A stretch of 64,000 nt of DNA from Loktanella gaetbuli (GCF_020531945.1 NZ_JAJATZ010000005.1:1-64000), one strand, 5' to 3'; positions 8,011 to 17,909 are shown, counted from the stretch's first letter. Numbers and translations: made by a program. The notes: a model not told the origin generated them from the letters alone.

Positions 8011-8916
8011 TCAGGCGCGTTGCAGTTTGACCGCCTCCTGGCGCGCCAGCCGGACAACATGCGACATGAACGGCAGCCCGTCGTCCGCCGTGCGCGTCGC
8101 CGCATACAGCCGTTTCGTGACACCGTCCGCCGTCAGGGGCCGCGTGATATAGTCGGCGTTGTAGCGCACCTGCCGCACGACCCAGTCAGGCAGAACCGCA
8201 ACCCCCCGGTTGGACGCCACCAGCAGCAGGATCATCGCGGTCAGTTCCACCTGACGCACCGCCAGCGGTTCGACCTTGGCCGGGGTCAACAAGGCGTTAA
8301 AGACATCCAGCCGGTGCCGGTCCACAGGATAGGTGATTAGGGTCTGATCCACGAAATCCGCCGCCTCGACATAGGGTTTTTGGGCCAAGGGATGCCCGGC
8401 AGGGGCCACGAAGATGGGTTCATAGTCGAAAATCGGGGTAAATCCGACACCAGGCAAATCCTCGGGGTCGGACGACACGACCAGATCCACCTCTTCGCGG
8501 ATCAGCGCAGGCAGCGCTTCAAACGCCAGTCCGGGGCGGATATCGACATCGACCTCTGGCCAGGCCTTGCGGAACTGATCGAGCACCGGCATCAGCCATT
8601 CGAAACAGGCGTGACACTCGATCGCGATATGCAGTCGCCCTGCCTTGCCCGCGACAAGGCCGTCGAATTCGGCCTCCAGTGCCGCGACCTGCGGCAGGAT
8701 GCGTTCGGCAGCGGCCAGCAGTTTCATGCCCGCAGCCGACAGGCGCAGCGGTTTGGTGCGCCGCACGAACAATTCGACCCCGGCCTGATCCTCGATCCCC
8801 TTGATCTGATGGCTCAGCGCGCTTTGCGTGATGCCCAGCATATCCGCCGCACGGCCCAACCCGCCGGTATCATGGATCGCCTTGATCGTGCGCAGGTGAC
8901 GGAACTCGATGTGCAT
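8011..8916 (-). CDS. metR: LysR-family regulator of methionine metabolism (MetR-like)
   Basis: 301-aa LysR regulator: an N-terminal winged HTH (FRHLRTIKAIHDTGGLGRAA, MLGITQSALSHQIKGIE) and an effector domain. The HTH is MetR-like, and the gene is divergent from metF with a perfect MetR-type operator between them. MetR uses homocysteine as coactivator. The Met at 8916 was chosen because the HTH begins immediately after it and GAGGC precedes it. The reading frame remains open for another 72 codons upstream across the operator region, which is not expected to be translated. Confidence 0.88.
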   Translation of the reverse strand: MHIEFRHLRTIKAIHDTGGLGRAADMLGITQSALSHQIKGIEDQAGVELFVRRTKPLRLSAAGMKLLAAAERILPQVAALEAEFDGLVAGKAGRLHIAIECHACFEWLMPVLDQFRKAWPEVDVDIRPGLAFEALPALIREEVDLVVSSDPEDLPGVGFTPIFDYEPIFVAPAGHPLAQKPYVEAADFVDQTLITYPVDRHRLDVFNALLTPAKVEPLAVRQVELTAMILLLVASNRGVAVLPDWVVRQVRYNADYITRPLTADGVTKRLYAATRTADDGLPFMSHVVRLARQEAVKLQRA

Positions 8917-8950
8917 TTCGCGGTTTGCCTCATGATCATCGTGAAAGTTA

Positions 8951-8963
8951 TGAATTTGCTTCA
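8951..8963. promoter_or_regulatory. MetR binding site TGAATTTGCTTCA
   Basis: TGAATTTGCTTCA is an exact match to the enterobacterial MetR consensus TGAA-N5-TTCA. It sits between the divergent regulator (start 8916) and metF (start 9014), which makes control of both genes likely. Confidence 0.7.
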
Positions 8964-9013
8964 TATGCGGCGCGGTGGCATCTAGGCAAGAACTCAGATC
9001 AGGATGAACCATC

Positions 9014-9880
9014 ATGACCCGCCCCGCCATCAGCTTTGAATTCTTTCCGCCCAAGAACATCGCGGGTTCGTTTCGCCTGTGGGATTGCGTCAATGCGCTG
9101 TCGCCACTGGCCCCCGAATTCGTGTCGGTCACCTATGGTGCCGGCGGCACCACCCGCCAGCTGACACATGAGGCCGTCACCGCGATCGACAAAACCACCG
9201 GTCTCAAGGTTGCGGCCCACCTGACCTGTGTGGACGCCACCCGCGCGGAAACCTTGGCCATCGCCAATGAATATGCTGACGCGGGAATCACCGATCTGGT
9301 CGCCCTGCGCGGCGACGCGCCCAAGGGCAGCGACGGTTTCAAACCCCACCCCGAAGGATTCGCAAGCTCGATCGAATTGATCGAGGCGCTGGCCGATACC
9401 GGGAAATTCACGCTGCGTGTCGGTGCCTATCCCGAAAAACACCCCGAGGCCCGCAGCCAGGCCGACGACATCGCGTTCCTGAAACGCAAGATCGACGCCG
9501 GTGCCTCTGCGGCCATCACGCAGTTCTTCTTCGAGGCAGACACATTCTTTCGTTTCCGCGATGCCTGTGTGGCCGCCGGTATCACCGCCCCGATCATTCC
9601 CGGCATCCTGCCCGTCGAAAACTGGAAGGGTGCGTCGAAATTTGCTGCCGCCACCGGCACAAGCATTCCGCCCGTGATCGCGCAGGCCTTTGAAAACGCG
9701 ACCCGCGACGGAAGCGCCGATCTGCTTGCGACCGCATTGGCGACCGAGCTGTGTGACGAGCTGTTGCAAGGTGGCGTCGACCATCTGCATTTCTATACGC
9801 TGAACAAACCGCAGTTGACGCAGGACGTTTGCCGCGCGTTGGGAATTGCCCCTCAGGCACGCTTGCAAAACGTCGCCTGA
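9014..9880 (+). CDS. metF: Methylenetetrahydrofolate reductase MetF
   Basis: 288-aa FAD-dependent reductase giving 5-methyl-THF for methionine synthesis. It opens with SFEFFPPK (family signature, catalytic Glu near residue 9) and continues with SVTYGAGGTTR, AHLTCVD and FFFEADTFF, covering the full TIM barrel at the usual bacterial length. The ATG is preceded by AGGA. Regulation by the divergent MetR-like protein is expected. Confidence 0.96.
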   Translation: MTRPAISFEFFPPKNIAGSFRLWDCVNALSPLAPEFVSVTYGAGGTTRQLTHEAVTAIDKTTGLKVAAHLTCVDATRAETLAIANEYADAGITDLVALRGDAPKGSDGFKPHPEGFASSIELIEALADTGKFTLRVGAYPEKHPEARSQADDIAFLKRKIDAGASAAITQFFFEADTFFRFRDACVAAGITAPIIPGILPVENWKGASKFAAATGTSIPPVIAQAFENATRDGSADLLATALATELCDELLQGGVDHLHFYTLNKPQLTQDVCRALGIAPQARLQNVA

Positions 9881-9919
9881 CCAGACCATCTTGGGCGGAC
9901 CTCAGGACAGGACCGCCCC

Positions 9920-10396
9920 ATGCCACTTGCCACTACTTTTGACGAACTGCCCAGCCGCGAGACGCTGTTGTCACTGACAGGGCTGGAATTCATGCAGTCC
10001 GTATTGGCAGGAGAACTGTCCGGTCCGCCGATTTCGGGCATCATGAACTACCACTTGCACAGCGTGGACCACGGGAGCGTCGTGTTCCACGGCACACCTG
10101 ATTTCGCGCATACCAACCCGATGGGCGGCATCCACGGGGGCTGGTATGGCACACTGCTGGATTCCGCGATGGCCTGCGCGGTCATGACGACCGTGCCGCG
10201 CGGGTCGGTCTACACAACGTTGGAATACAAGATCAACATCACCCGCGCGATCCCGCCCGGCACCCCGATCATCGCCACAGGCCAGATCGACCATGCAGGC
10301 AGGTCAACCGGCGTGGCCACGGGCCGCATCACCGACGCGGATGGCAAGCTCTATGCCACGGGTTCAACAACCTGCCTGATCATGCAGATTGCCTGA
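9920..10396 (+). CDS. PaaI-family hotdog-fold thioesterase
   Basis: 158-aa single-domain hotdog protein with the PaaI/YbgC-type motif NPMGGIHGGWYGTLLDSAMA, where the HGG segment precedes the central helix. The family hydrolyses acyl- or phenylacetyl-CoA thioesters, and the substrate here is not predictable. Its last 17 bases overlap the 3' end of the convergent DUF2235 gene. An AGGAC element lies nine bases before the ATG. Confidence 0.85.
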   Translation: MPLATTFDELPSRETLLSLTGLEFMQSVLAGELSGPPISGIMNYHLHSVDHGSVVFHGTPDFAHTNPMGGIHGGWYGTLLDSAMACAVMTTVPRGSVYTTLEYKINITRAIPPGTPIIATGQIDHAGRSTGVATGRITDADGKLYATGSTTCLIMQIA

Positions 10397-11408
10397 CCGT
10401 TTCATGCATCCGTTCCGACGGGTCGGTCAGCCTGCGACGCGGCACGCGCCACAAGAACAGCCTGGCCCAGCCGTGCCACTGACCGACTGACGGTGCGTCG
10501 GGGTCCGTGGGAAACCTGTCACGCCAACCATCGGGCAATGCCATGCCGGCCTGCGACAGCCGATCCAGCATCCAGACCAGCGGGATGTTCGACAGGGGGC
10601 GCACCTGTGACTTGCCATCCAGATGCCCGCCGACATCGGCATGGGTGCCGCGAAACCAGACCTGATCCACCCGGGCCGCATCATCAGCGTCCGTGTCCCA
10701 CAGGACCGGCACATAGGCCCTGCGACGTTCATCCAGCGCCAGCGCGTGAAATCCCCGCCCGACGTGATCGCCCAGGTGATGATCGTGAAAATCTTGGTTG
10801 TTCTCGATGAAACGCCAGATGACCGGCAGGCCCAGCGCCCGGACCGTGTCCCAGACACCGACCGCCGCGACGGGTGTCGCATCATAACAGAACCGCGCAC
10901 GGAACCGTGCCAGCACCTCGGGCGCGCTTTGCCGCTGATAGTGGCGAAAGGCCTGGCGGACCGCGCGTGTCGTTGCCTGCTGCCGGCGCAACAGGCCGAC
11001 ACGTCCGATCATGCCGGACAATGACCGCACCGCATAGGCACCCCGCGAATAGCCCATCAGCACGATTAGGTCGCCCGGCCGATACCGCGAGGCCAACACG
11101 CCATAGGCCCGCGCGATCTGGTCATCGATGCCATGCCCCGACACGACGGCCAGCGTGTCGCGCCAGCCGCGCCATTGGATACCTGCCTCGTAATAGACGG
11201 TCAGATTGGACTTCTGCCCGGCCTCGCGCAGCAATTTGTAGGTCAACCCGGCGTTGGTTTCATAACCCTGCGCCAGCGACGACATCGTGCCATCGAGGAT
11301 GATTACATGGGTCGCCTGCCCCGGTTCGCGTGCCGCGTTGCTCTTGCGGCGCGGCAGAAACCGGAAAAGGCCGAACAGGCGTTTAAGCGGCGTCACGCGA
11401 CCTAGCAT
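10380..11408 (-). CDS. DUF2235 alpha/beta-hydrolase-like protein
   Basis: 342-aa protein with the DUF2235 hallmarks: an N-terminal LDGT (residues 38-41) and a GYSRGAYAVRSL nucleophile elbow (Ser121). A later conserved block, VWFRGTHADVGGH, probably carries the acid/His part of the triad. DUF2235 is the fold of Tle1-type phospholipase effectors, but no type VI secretion gene or immunity gene is nearby, so an effector role is unsupported. There is no signal peptide. Its start overlaps the end of the upstream coxL-like gene by 26 nt, suggesting translational coupling. Confidence 0.85.
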   Translation of the reverse strand: MLGRVTPLKRLFGLFRFLPRRKSNAAREPGQATHVIILDGTMSSLAQGYETNAGLTYKLLREAGQKSNLTVYYEAGIQWRGWRDTLAVVSGHGIDDQIARAYGVLASRYRPGDLIVLMGYSRGAYAVRSLSGMIGRVGLLRRQQATTRAVRQAFRHYQRQSAPEVLARFRARFCYDATPVAAVGVWDTVRALGLPVIWRFIENNQDFHDHHLGDHVGRGFHALALDERRRAYVPVLWDTDADDAARVDQVWFRGTHADVGGHLDGKSQVRPLSNIPLVWMLDRLSQAGMALPDGWRDRFPTDPDAPSVGQWHGWARLFLWRVPRRRLTDPSERMHETVRQSA

Positions 11409-13683
11409 CCCGGAGCCAAGCCCAGACGCGATGCGGAGTCAGCGGCATTTCCACGTGGCGCACGCCCGCGTCCCACATCGCATCAAGTGCTGCATTGGTG
11501 ACAGCGGCCAGCGCACCGACCGTGCCCGCCTCGCCGCAGCCTTTCATACCCATCGGATTGTATAGCGACGGCGTGGGTCTGGTCGAGAACCCGATCATGG
11601 GCATTTCGGACGCGCGCGGCATGGCGTAGTCCATGAAACTTGCTGTCAGCAGCTGGCCGTCCGCGTCGAACACCGTGCGTTCCATCAAGGCCTGCCCCAG
11701 CCCCTGCGCGACGCCGCCATGAATCTGTCCCTCGACCAGCATCGGATTCATGAGGTTCCCGAAATCGTCGACCACCGTGTAACGGTCCACGTGGCTTTCG
11801 CCCGTTTCGGGATCAATCTCGATCTCGGCCACGTGGCAGCCGTTCGGGAAACTGCGGTTGTCCAGCGTGATCCGCTGGCTGTGGCGCAGCAGGTCGCCGC
11901 GGCCGTCAGCCCGCGCCATATCCGCGACCTCCAGCACAGTGGGCGACAGGTTGCTGCCCGGAATGCGAAAGCGTTCGTCGTCGAATGTGACGCCTGCGGC
12001 GTCGACACCTTCCTTGTCCGCCAGATAGGCGGCAAAGGCAGGGATCATCGCCTCGACCGTCGCCAGCGTCGCGGTGTTCTGGACCGTCACCGACCGTGAT
12101 CCACCCGTGCCGCCGCCTTGCGGGATCAGATCGCTGTCGCCCTGCACCACAGCAATCCGGTCGGCAGGAATACCCGTATGGTCCGATAGGAACTGGGCAA
12201 AGACCGTTTCGTGCCCCTGCCCGTTTGACTGCGTTCCGACGTAAATATCGACCCGCCCGTCGTCGCGAAATTCCACCGCCGTGGTTTCCGACGGATCGCC
12301 GAGGATGCTTTCGATGTAATAGCAGATCCCCTGCCCGCGCAGCAGACCCTTGGCCGCACTCGCGGCCTTGCGCGCGGCAAAACCGGTGGTGTCTGCGCTG
12401 TTCTTGGCGGCAGCCAGCACGGCGGCAAAATCACCCACGTCGTAGGTCACGCCGCTGACGGTCGTATAGGGAAACTGATCGGGCCGGATGAAATTTGCGC
12501 GCCGCAGCTCCCACGGGTCGACGCCCAACTGGCGCGCCGCCTCGTCCATGGTGCGTTCGAGGACAAAGATCGCCTCGGGTCGACCGGCCCCGCGATAGGC
12601 GTCAACGGGCGTGGTGTTGGTATAGATGCCGCGCGTCCGCATGAAGGCGGTCTGCACGTCATAAGTGCCCATCAGCACCTTGGAAAACAAATCCGTCTGG
12701 ATCGCCTGCGCGAACTGGCTGTTGTAGGCACCCATGTTGGCAACCGTATCCAGATGGTAGGCCACAATCCGGTTGTTCGCATCAAAGGCCAGCGTCGCCG
12801 TCGTCGTCAGGTCACGCCCCGCGTTGTCGGTCAGCATCGCCTCTGTGCGTTCAGACATCCAGCGCACCGGACGGCCCAGCACGCGGGCCGCATGCGCACA
12901 GGCCAGCGGTTCGGGATAGCGCATCCCCTTCATCCCGAAACCGCCGCCCGTGTCCGGATTGGTCACGCGGATCTGGTCGTCGTCCAGACCAAAGTGTTTC
13001 TTGAAATCAGCCTTTGGTCCCCAGACACCCTGTCCGTTGATGGCGACGTGCAACTTGCCATCTGTCCACTCCGCATAGGTGCCGCGTGGTTCCATCGCGT
13101 TGACGATCACACGGTTGTCCGGCACCGCGACCGTCACCACATGCGCCGCACCCGCAATCGCGGTGGCCACCGCATCGGCATCACCTAATCCATAGTCAAA
13201 TGCGAGGTTTTCGGGCGCGCTGTCGTGCAAGGGTTCACCGCCCACCTCCAGCGTCATATGCGCGGGCCGTTCGTCGATATCGACGATTACCGCCTCTGCG
13301 GCGTCGCGGGCGTTGTTCAGCGTGTCGGCCAGCACGATGGCGATCGGTTCACCCACATGGCGCACGCGGTCCAGTGCCAGAATCGGGCGCGATGTATGCG
13401 CGCCCTTGGACCCGTCACGGTTTTTGACCTGCACGCCGGCCATGTCCATGACCACACCCGCAGCCTGCATGTCAGCCCCCGTGATGACGCCCGCAACACC
13501 CGGCATCGCCAGTGCATCCGACACGTCGATCCCGGTGATGGTCCCGTGCGCCACCTGTGCGCGCACAAAAACCGCCCGCAGCGCATCTGCGGGGGCAATA
13601 TCGTCGACATAGCGTCCCTCGCCTGTCAGGAACCGCAGGTCCTCGACCCGTTTGACCGACTGGCTTTTGCCGAATTTTTCCAC
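11383..13683 (-). CDS. CoxL-like xanthine dehydrogenase-family molybdopterin-binding subunit (form II)
   Basis: 766-aa large subunit of the CO dehydrogenase/xanthine oxidase family: a fused-beta domain (residues about 10-120) then Mo-pterin domains. The active-site loop reads AYRGAGRPE, which marks form II (putative) CODH rather than the form I AYRCSFR loop. QGGGTGGSRS lies near 520 and GCGEAGTVGA near the C-terminus. No medium (FAD) or small (2Fe-2S) subunit gene is adjacent. The GTG start at 13683 was chosen because GAGGGGTGG precedes it and the protein then begins at the usual VEKFGKSQSVKRVED; the frame extends further upstream without conserved sequence. Confidence 0.9.
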   Translation of the reverse strand: MEKFGKSQSVKRVEDLRFLTGEGRYVDDIAPADALRAVFVRAQVAHGTITGIDVSDALAMPGVAGVITGADMQAAGVVMDMAGVQVKNRDGSKGAHTSRPILALDRVRHVGEPIAIVLADTLNNARDAAEAVIVDIDERPAHMTLEVGGEPLHDSAPENLAFDYGLGDADAVATAIAGAAHVVTVAVPDNRVIVNAMEPRGTYAEWTDGKLHVAINGQGVWGPKADFKKHFGLDDDQIRVTNPDTGGGFGMKGMRYPEPLACAHAARVLGRPVRWMSERTEAMLTDNAGRDLTTTATLAFDANNRIVAYHLDTVANMGAYNSQFAQAIQTDLFSKVLMGTYDVQTAFMRTRGIYTNTTPVDAYRGAGRPEAIFVLERTMDEAARQLGVDPWELRRANFIRPDQFPYTTVSGVTYDVGDFAAVLAAAKNSADTTGFAARKAASAAKGLLRGQGICYYIESILGDPSETTAVEFRDDGRVDIYVGTQSNGQGHETVFAQFLSDHTGIPADRIAVVQGDSDLIPQGGGTGGSRSVTVQNTATLATVEAMIPAFAAYLADKEGVDAAGVTFDDERFRIPGSNLSPTVLEVADMARADGRGDLLRHSQRITLDNRSFPNGCHVAEIEIDPETGESHVDRYTVVDDFGNLMNPMLVEGQIHGGVAQGLGQALMERTVFDADGQLLTASFMDYAMPRASEMPMIGFSTRPTPSLYNPMGMKGCGEAGTVGALAAVTNAALDAMWDAGVRHVEMPLTPHRVWAWLRDARSRDAA

Positions 13684-13816
13684 TGCGCCACCCCTCGTGT
13701 TTTCGCGGCAAACCCTCAGACAATCGCGACCGGGTGTCCAGCCCCCGGCATTGCCCCTTTTCGCCGCAACCCGCTTTGGGGTATTGGGGCGACAACAAAG
13801 CTGAAGGACAAGACCC

Positions 13817-16747
13817 ATGGCCCTGCCCAAATCGTTCGACCCCGCCACCCGCGAAGCGGAACTCTACCGGATGTGGGAAGAGTCCGGCGCGTTCAAGGCC
13901 GGCGCGGGCAAGCGCCGGGACGAGACATTCACCATCATGCTGCCGCCACCGAACGTCACGGGCGTTTTGCATGTTGGCCATGCGTTCAACCACACGCTGA
14001 TGGACATTCTGACCCGTTGGAAACGGATGCAGGGCTACGATACGCTCTGGCAGCCCGGTCTGGACCACGCGGGCATCGCCACCCAGCTGGTCGTGGAAAA
14101 GGACATGGCCGCCAAGGGCGAGACCCGCAAACGCTCGGAAATGGACCGTGAAGAGTTTCTGGCAAAGGTCTGGGACTGGAAAAAATCATCCGGGGGCACG
14201 ATCGAGGATCAGGCCCGCCGGTTGGGCGACAGCTTGGACTGGTCACGCTCAGCCTTTACCATGTCGGGGGCACCCAACGCGCCTGCGGGTGAAAAGGACG
14301 GCAATTTCCACGATGCCGTGCTCAAGGTGTTCGTCGAGATGTACAACAAGGGTCTGATCTACCGCGGCAAGCGGCTGGTGAACTGGGACCCGCATTTCGA
14401 GACCGCGATTTCCGACCTCGAGGTCGAGAATATCGAGGTCGACGGCCACATGTGGCACTTCAAATACCCGCTGGCCGGGGGCGAAACCTATACCTACGTG
14501 GAAAAGGACGAGGACGGGAACGTGCTCTTCGAGGAAGAGCGCGACTATATCTCGATCGCGACCACCCGGCCCGAAACCATGCTGGGCGACGGTGCCGTGG
14601 CCGTGCACAAGGACGACGCACGCTATGCGCCCATCGTCGGCAAACTGTGCGAAATCCCGGTGGGGCCCAAAGAGTCCCGCCGCCTGATCCCGATCATCAC
14701 TGACCCCTACCCGGACATGACTTTCGGCTCTGGTGCGGTGAAAATCACCGGGGCGCATGATTTCAACGACTACGAGGTCGCCAAACGCGGCGGCATCCCG
14801 ATGTATGCGCTGATGGATACGCGCGGGGCGATGCGCGCCGACGGCAAACCCTACGCCGAAGAGGCCGCGACCGCGCAGGCCATCGCAAACGGCGAACAGA
14901 CATTTGACGAGGCGATGATCGCCGCGATGAACCTCGTGCCAGAGGACTATCGTGGTCTTGACCGGTTCGAGGCGCGCAAGCGCGTCGTGGACGACATCAC
15001 CGCAGAAGGTCTGGCCGTGATGGTCGCGCCCAATGATCCGCGTCTGGGTGCTGCCGCCGAAAAACTGGTCGCACCCGAAGAAGGCGGCGAGGACCGGCTG
15101 GACCAGCTGACCCCCCTGGTCGAGCCCAAGAAAATCATGCAGCCCTTCGGCGACCGCTCCAAGGTCGTGATCGAGCCGATGCTGACCGACCAGTGGTTTG
15201 TGGACACCGCGCAGATCGTCCAGCCCGCGCTGGAGGCGGTCAAGGACGGGCGCACGACGATCATCCCCGAGTCCGGCCGCAAGGTGTACGATCACTGGCT
15301 GGAAAACATCGAGCCGTGGTGCATTTCCCGCCAGCTGTGGTGGGGCCACCAGATCCCGGTGTGGTTCGATGATGATGGCAATCAATTCTGTGCTGCGAGC
15401 GAGGCCGAGGCGCGTGCGCAGGCAGGCGACGACCGCACGCTCACACGCGATCCCGATGTCCTCGACACATGGTTCTCCTCGGGCCTTTGGCCTTTTGGCA
15501 CCCTCGGCTGGCCGGATCAGACCGAGGAACTCGACCGCTACTTCCCAGGCGACGTGCTGATCACCGGGCAGGACATCCTGTTTTTCTGGGTCGCCCGCAT
15601 GATGATGATGTCGCTGGCCGTCATGGACGACGTGCCGTTCCACACGATCTACCTGCACCAGCTGGTCCGCGACGCCAAGGGCGAGAAAATGTCCAAGACC
15701 AAGGGCAACGTCATCGACCCGCTGACCATGGTGGACACCTACGGTGCCGACGCGCTGCGCATGTCCAATGCCGCGATGGCGTCCATCGGCGGTGTGCTGA
15801 AAATCAGCGAGGACCGCATCGGCGGCTACGCCAAGTTCGTCAACAAGCTGTGGAATGCCGCGAAACTGGCGGAAATGAACGGCGCGTTTGACGCACCGGC
15901 AGAGCGGCCCGCACCCCGCCAGACCGTCAACCGCTGGATCATGGCAGAGGTCGGACAGTTGCGCGCGGACGTGGACGCCGCATTGACCGACTACCGGTTC
16001 AACGACGCGGCCAGCGCGCTTTATGCCTTTATCTGGGGCCGATTCTGCGACTGGTATCTGGAATTTTCAAAACCCCTGCTGATGGACGGCAGCGACGCGG
16101 ACAAGGCGGAAACGCAGGCGACCTTGGCCTGGACGCTGGACCAGTGTCTGATCCTGCTGCACCCGATCATGCCGTTCGTAACCGAAGAGTTGTGGCAGCA
16201 ATCGCGCCCGCGCGACCAGATGCTGGCGCTGACCCCCTGGCCCGAATACAACGACCTGGCAGACGCCGACGCGGTGGCCGAAATGAACTGGGTGATTTCC
16301 CTGATCGAAGGCATCCGGTCCGCCCGCGCGCAACTGAACGTGCCCGCCGGTCTGAAAATCCCAGTCCTGCAGATCGAGGCGGACGATGCCGCGAAAACCG
16401 CGCAGGCCAACAACATCGCGATGATCATGCGCATGGCACGGGTCGACAGCATCGACACCGCCGACACGCCACCCAAGGGATCGCTGACCGTGGCGACCAA
16501 GGGCGCGACCTTTGCCCTGCCGCTGGCGGGCCTGATCGACGTGGCCGCCGAAAAGGCGCGTCTGGGCAAATCGCTGGTCAAGCTGGAAAAGGAAATCAAG
16601 GGTCTGGCTGGGCGCGCAAACAACCCCAAATTCGCCGAATCCGCCCCGCCAGAGGTCGTCGCCGAAACCAAGGCCAACCTTGCAGAGCGCGAGGCAGAGG
16701 CCGCACAGCTGACGACGGCGCTTGATCGTCTGGCGGAACTCGACTGA
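13817..16747 (+). CDS. valS: Valyl-tRNA synthetase
   Basis: 976-aa class I aminoacyl-tRNA synthetase charging tRNA-Val. HIGH motif as PPPNVTGVLHVGH (residues 43-55), KMSKTKGN near residue 625, an editing (CP1) domain between them (SIATTRPETMLGDGAV), an anticodon-binding domain and a C-terminal coiled coil (LVKLEKEIKGLAGRANN). The length is normal for bacterial ValRS. Its TGA overlaps the ATG of the next gene by one base. Confidence 0.98.
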   Translation: MALPKSFDPATREAELYRMWEESGAFKAGAGKRRDETFTIMLPPPNVTGVLHVGHAFNHTLMDILTRWKRMQGYDTLWQPGLDHAGIATQLVVEKDMAAKGETRKRSEMDREEFLAKVWDWKKSSGGTIEDQARRLGDSLDWSRSAFTMSGAPNAPAGEKDGNFHDAVLKVFVEMYNKGLIYRGKRLVNWDPHFETAISDLEVENIEVDGHMWHFKYPLAGGETYTYVEKDEDGNVLFEEERDYISIATTRPETMLGDGAVAVHKDDARYAPIVGKLCEIPVGPKESRRLIPIITDPYPDMTFGSGAVKITGAHDFNDYEVAKRGGIPMYALMDTRGAMRADGKPYAEEAATAQAIANGEQTFDEAMIAAMNLVPEDYRGLDRFEARKRVVDDITAEGLAVMVAPNDPRLGAAAEKLVAPEEGGEDRLDQLTPLVEPKKIMQPFGDRSKVVIEPMLTDQWFVDTAQIVQPALEAVKDGRTTIIPESGRKVYDHWLENIEPWCISRQLWWGHQIPVWFDDDGNQFCAASEAEARAQAGDDRTLTRDPDVLDTWFSSGLWPFGTLGWPDQTEELDRYFPGDVLITGQDILFFWVARMMMMSLAVMDDVPFHTIYLHQLVRDAKGEKMSKTKGNVIDPLTMVDTYGADALRMSNAAMASIGGVLKISEDRIGGYAKFVNKLWNAAKLAEMNGAFDAPAERPAPRQTVNRWIMAEVGQLRADVDAALTDYRFNDAASALYAFIWGRFCDWYLEFSKPLLMDGSDADKAETQATLAWTLDQCLILLHPIMPFVTEELWQQSRPRDQMLALTPWPEYNDLADADAVAEMNWVISLIEGIRSARAQLNVPAGLKIPVLQIEADDAAKTAQANNIAMIMRMARVDSIDTADTPPKGSLTVATKGATFALPLAGLIDVAAEKARLGKSLVKLEKEIKGLAGRANNPKFAESAPPEVVAETKANLAEREAEAAQLTTALDRLAELD

Positions 16748-17859
16748 TGACCGACCCACGACTGACACGGCTGGCACAGGGGCTACCCGCCTCTGTGCCG
16801 TTTGTGGGGCCTGAACGGCTGGAACGGATGCGCGGTGCACCCTTTGTCGCGCGGCTGGGGGCAAACGAATCCGGCTTTGGGCCCTCGCCGCGTGTCGCAG
16901 AGGCGATCCGGGCCGCCGCCGATGAGGCGTGGATGTATCCCGATCCGGACATGCACGCGTTGCGCAACGCCATCGCCGCACACAATGAGGTCGCCCCCGA
17001 AAACGTCATGATCGGCGAAGGCATCGACGGATTGCTGGGCAATCTGGTGCGCCTGCTGGTGGCACCGGGCGATAGTGTCGTGACCTCGGTTGGGGCCTAT
17101 CCGACGTTCAATTACCATGTCACAGGCTTTGGCGGTGTGCTGCACACCGTGCCCTATACCGGCAATTTCGAAGATCCAGAGCGTCTGGTTGCCAAGGCCC
17201 GCGAAACCGGTGCCAAGCTGATCTACCTCGCCAACCCCGACAACCCGATGGGCAGCCATCACAGCGCGCACATGATGCGCAATCTGGTCACAAATGTACC
17301 GGCAGGCTGTCTGCTGATCGTGGACGAGGCCTATATCGAACTGGCACCACAGGGCACGGCGCTGGCCGTCGCCCCCGATGATGCGCGCGTGATCCGCATG
17401 CGCACCTTTTCCAAGGGGTACGGGTTGGCAGGTCTGCGGGTCGGCTATGCACTGGGCGCGCGCGACCTGATCGCGGCCTTTGACAGGGTGCGCAACCATT
17501 TCGGGGTTGGCCGCGTGGCACAGGCTGCCGCGCTGGCGGCACTCGGGGATCAGGACTGGCTGGCGCAGATCAACGCGCGTGTCGCGGACAGCCGCGACAG
17601 GCTGGCGGCGATCGCGCTCGAAAACGGGCTGGTGCCACTGGCCTCGGCCACCAATTTCGTCGCGATCGACTGCGGGGCCGACGGGACCTTTGCGCGTGCG
17701 GTGCTGGATGTACTGGCGACACGCGGTATTTTCGTGAGAATGCCCGGTGTCGCTCCGCTGGATCGCTGCATCCGCGTCACATGCGGCCCGGACAACCAGA
17801 TCGACGCCTTCGCAAAAGCGTTACCGGATGCATTGGCTGCGGCGCGTCGCCACGCTTGA
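16747..17859 (+). CDS. HisC-like PLP-dependent aminotransferase
   Basis: 370-aa class I/II aminotransferase resembling histidinol-phosphate aminotransferase. Visible features are GANESGFGPSP, YPTFNYHV, YLANPDNPMGSHH, DEAYIEL and Schiff-base Lys223 in TFSKGYGLAGLRVGYA. It is translationally coupled to valS and lies away from any his gene, so it may be a paralogue with another amino donor or acceptor. The family is certain; the substrate is not. Confidence 0.85.
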   Translation: MTDPRLTRLAQGLPASVPFVGPERLERMRGAPFVARLGANESGFGPSPRVAEAIRAAADEAWMYPDPDMHALRNAIAAHNEVAPENVMIGEGIDGLLGNLVRLLVAPGDSVVTSVGAYPTFNYHVTGFGGVLHTVPYTGNFEDPERLVAKARETGAKLIYLANPDNPMGSHHSAHMMRNLVTNVPAGCLLIVDEAYIELAPQGTALAVAPDDARVIRMRTFSKGYGLAGLRVGYALGARDLIAAFDRVRNHFGVGRVAQAAALAALGDQDWLAQINARVADSRDRLAAIALENGLVPLASATNFVAIDCGADGTFARAVLDVLATRGIFVRMPGVAPLDRCIRVTCGPDNQIDAFAKALPDALAAARRHA

Positions 17860-17909
17860 CCGCCGCACGATCCTGACCGCAGGATGGCACAGCGGACAGA
17901 GGAAGGGCG

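Noticed and set aside
9055..9069. GAAC-N7-GTTC, a perfect alphaproteobacterial LexA-box pattern
   Set aside because: It lies inside the metF coding sequence, encodes conserved residues there, and has no start codon downstream.
14249..15658. 469-codon open frame antisense to valS
   Set aside because: Shadow frame produced by codon bias of valS.
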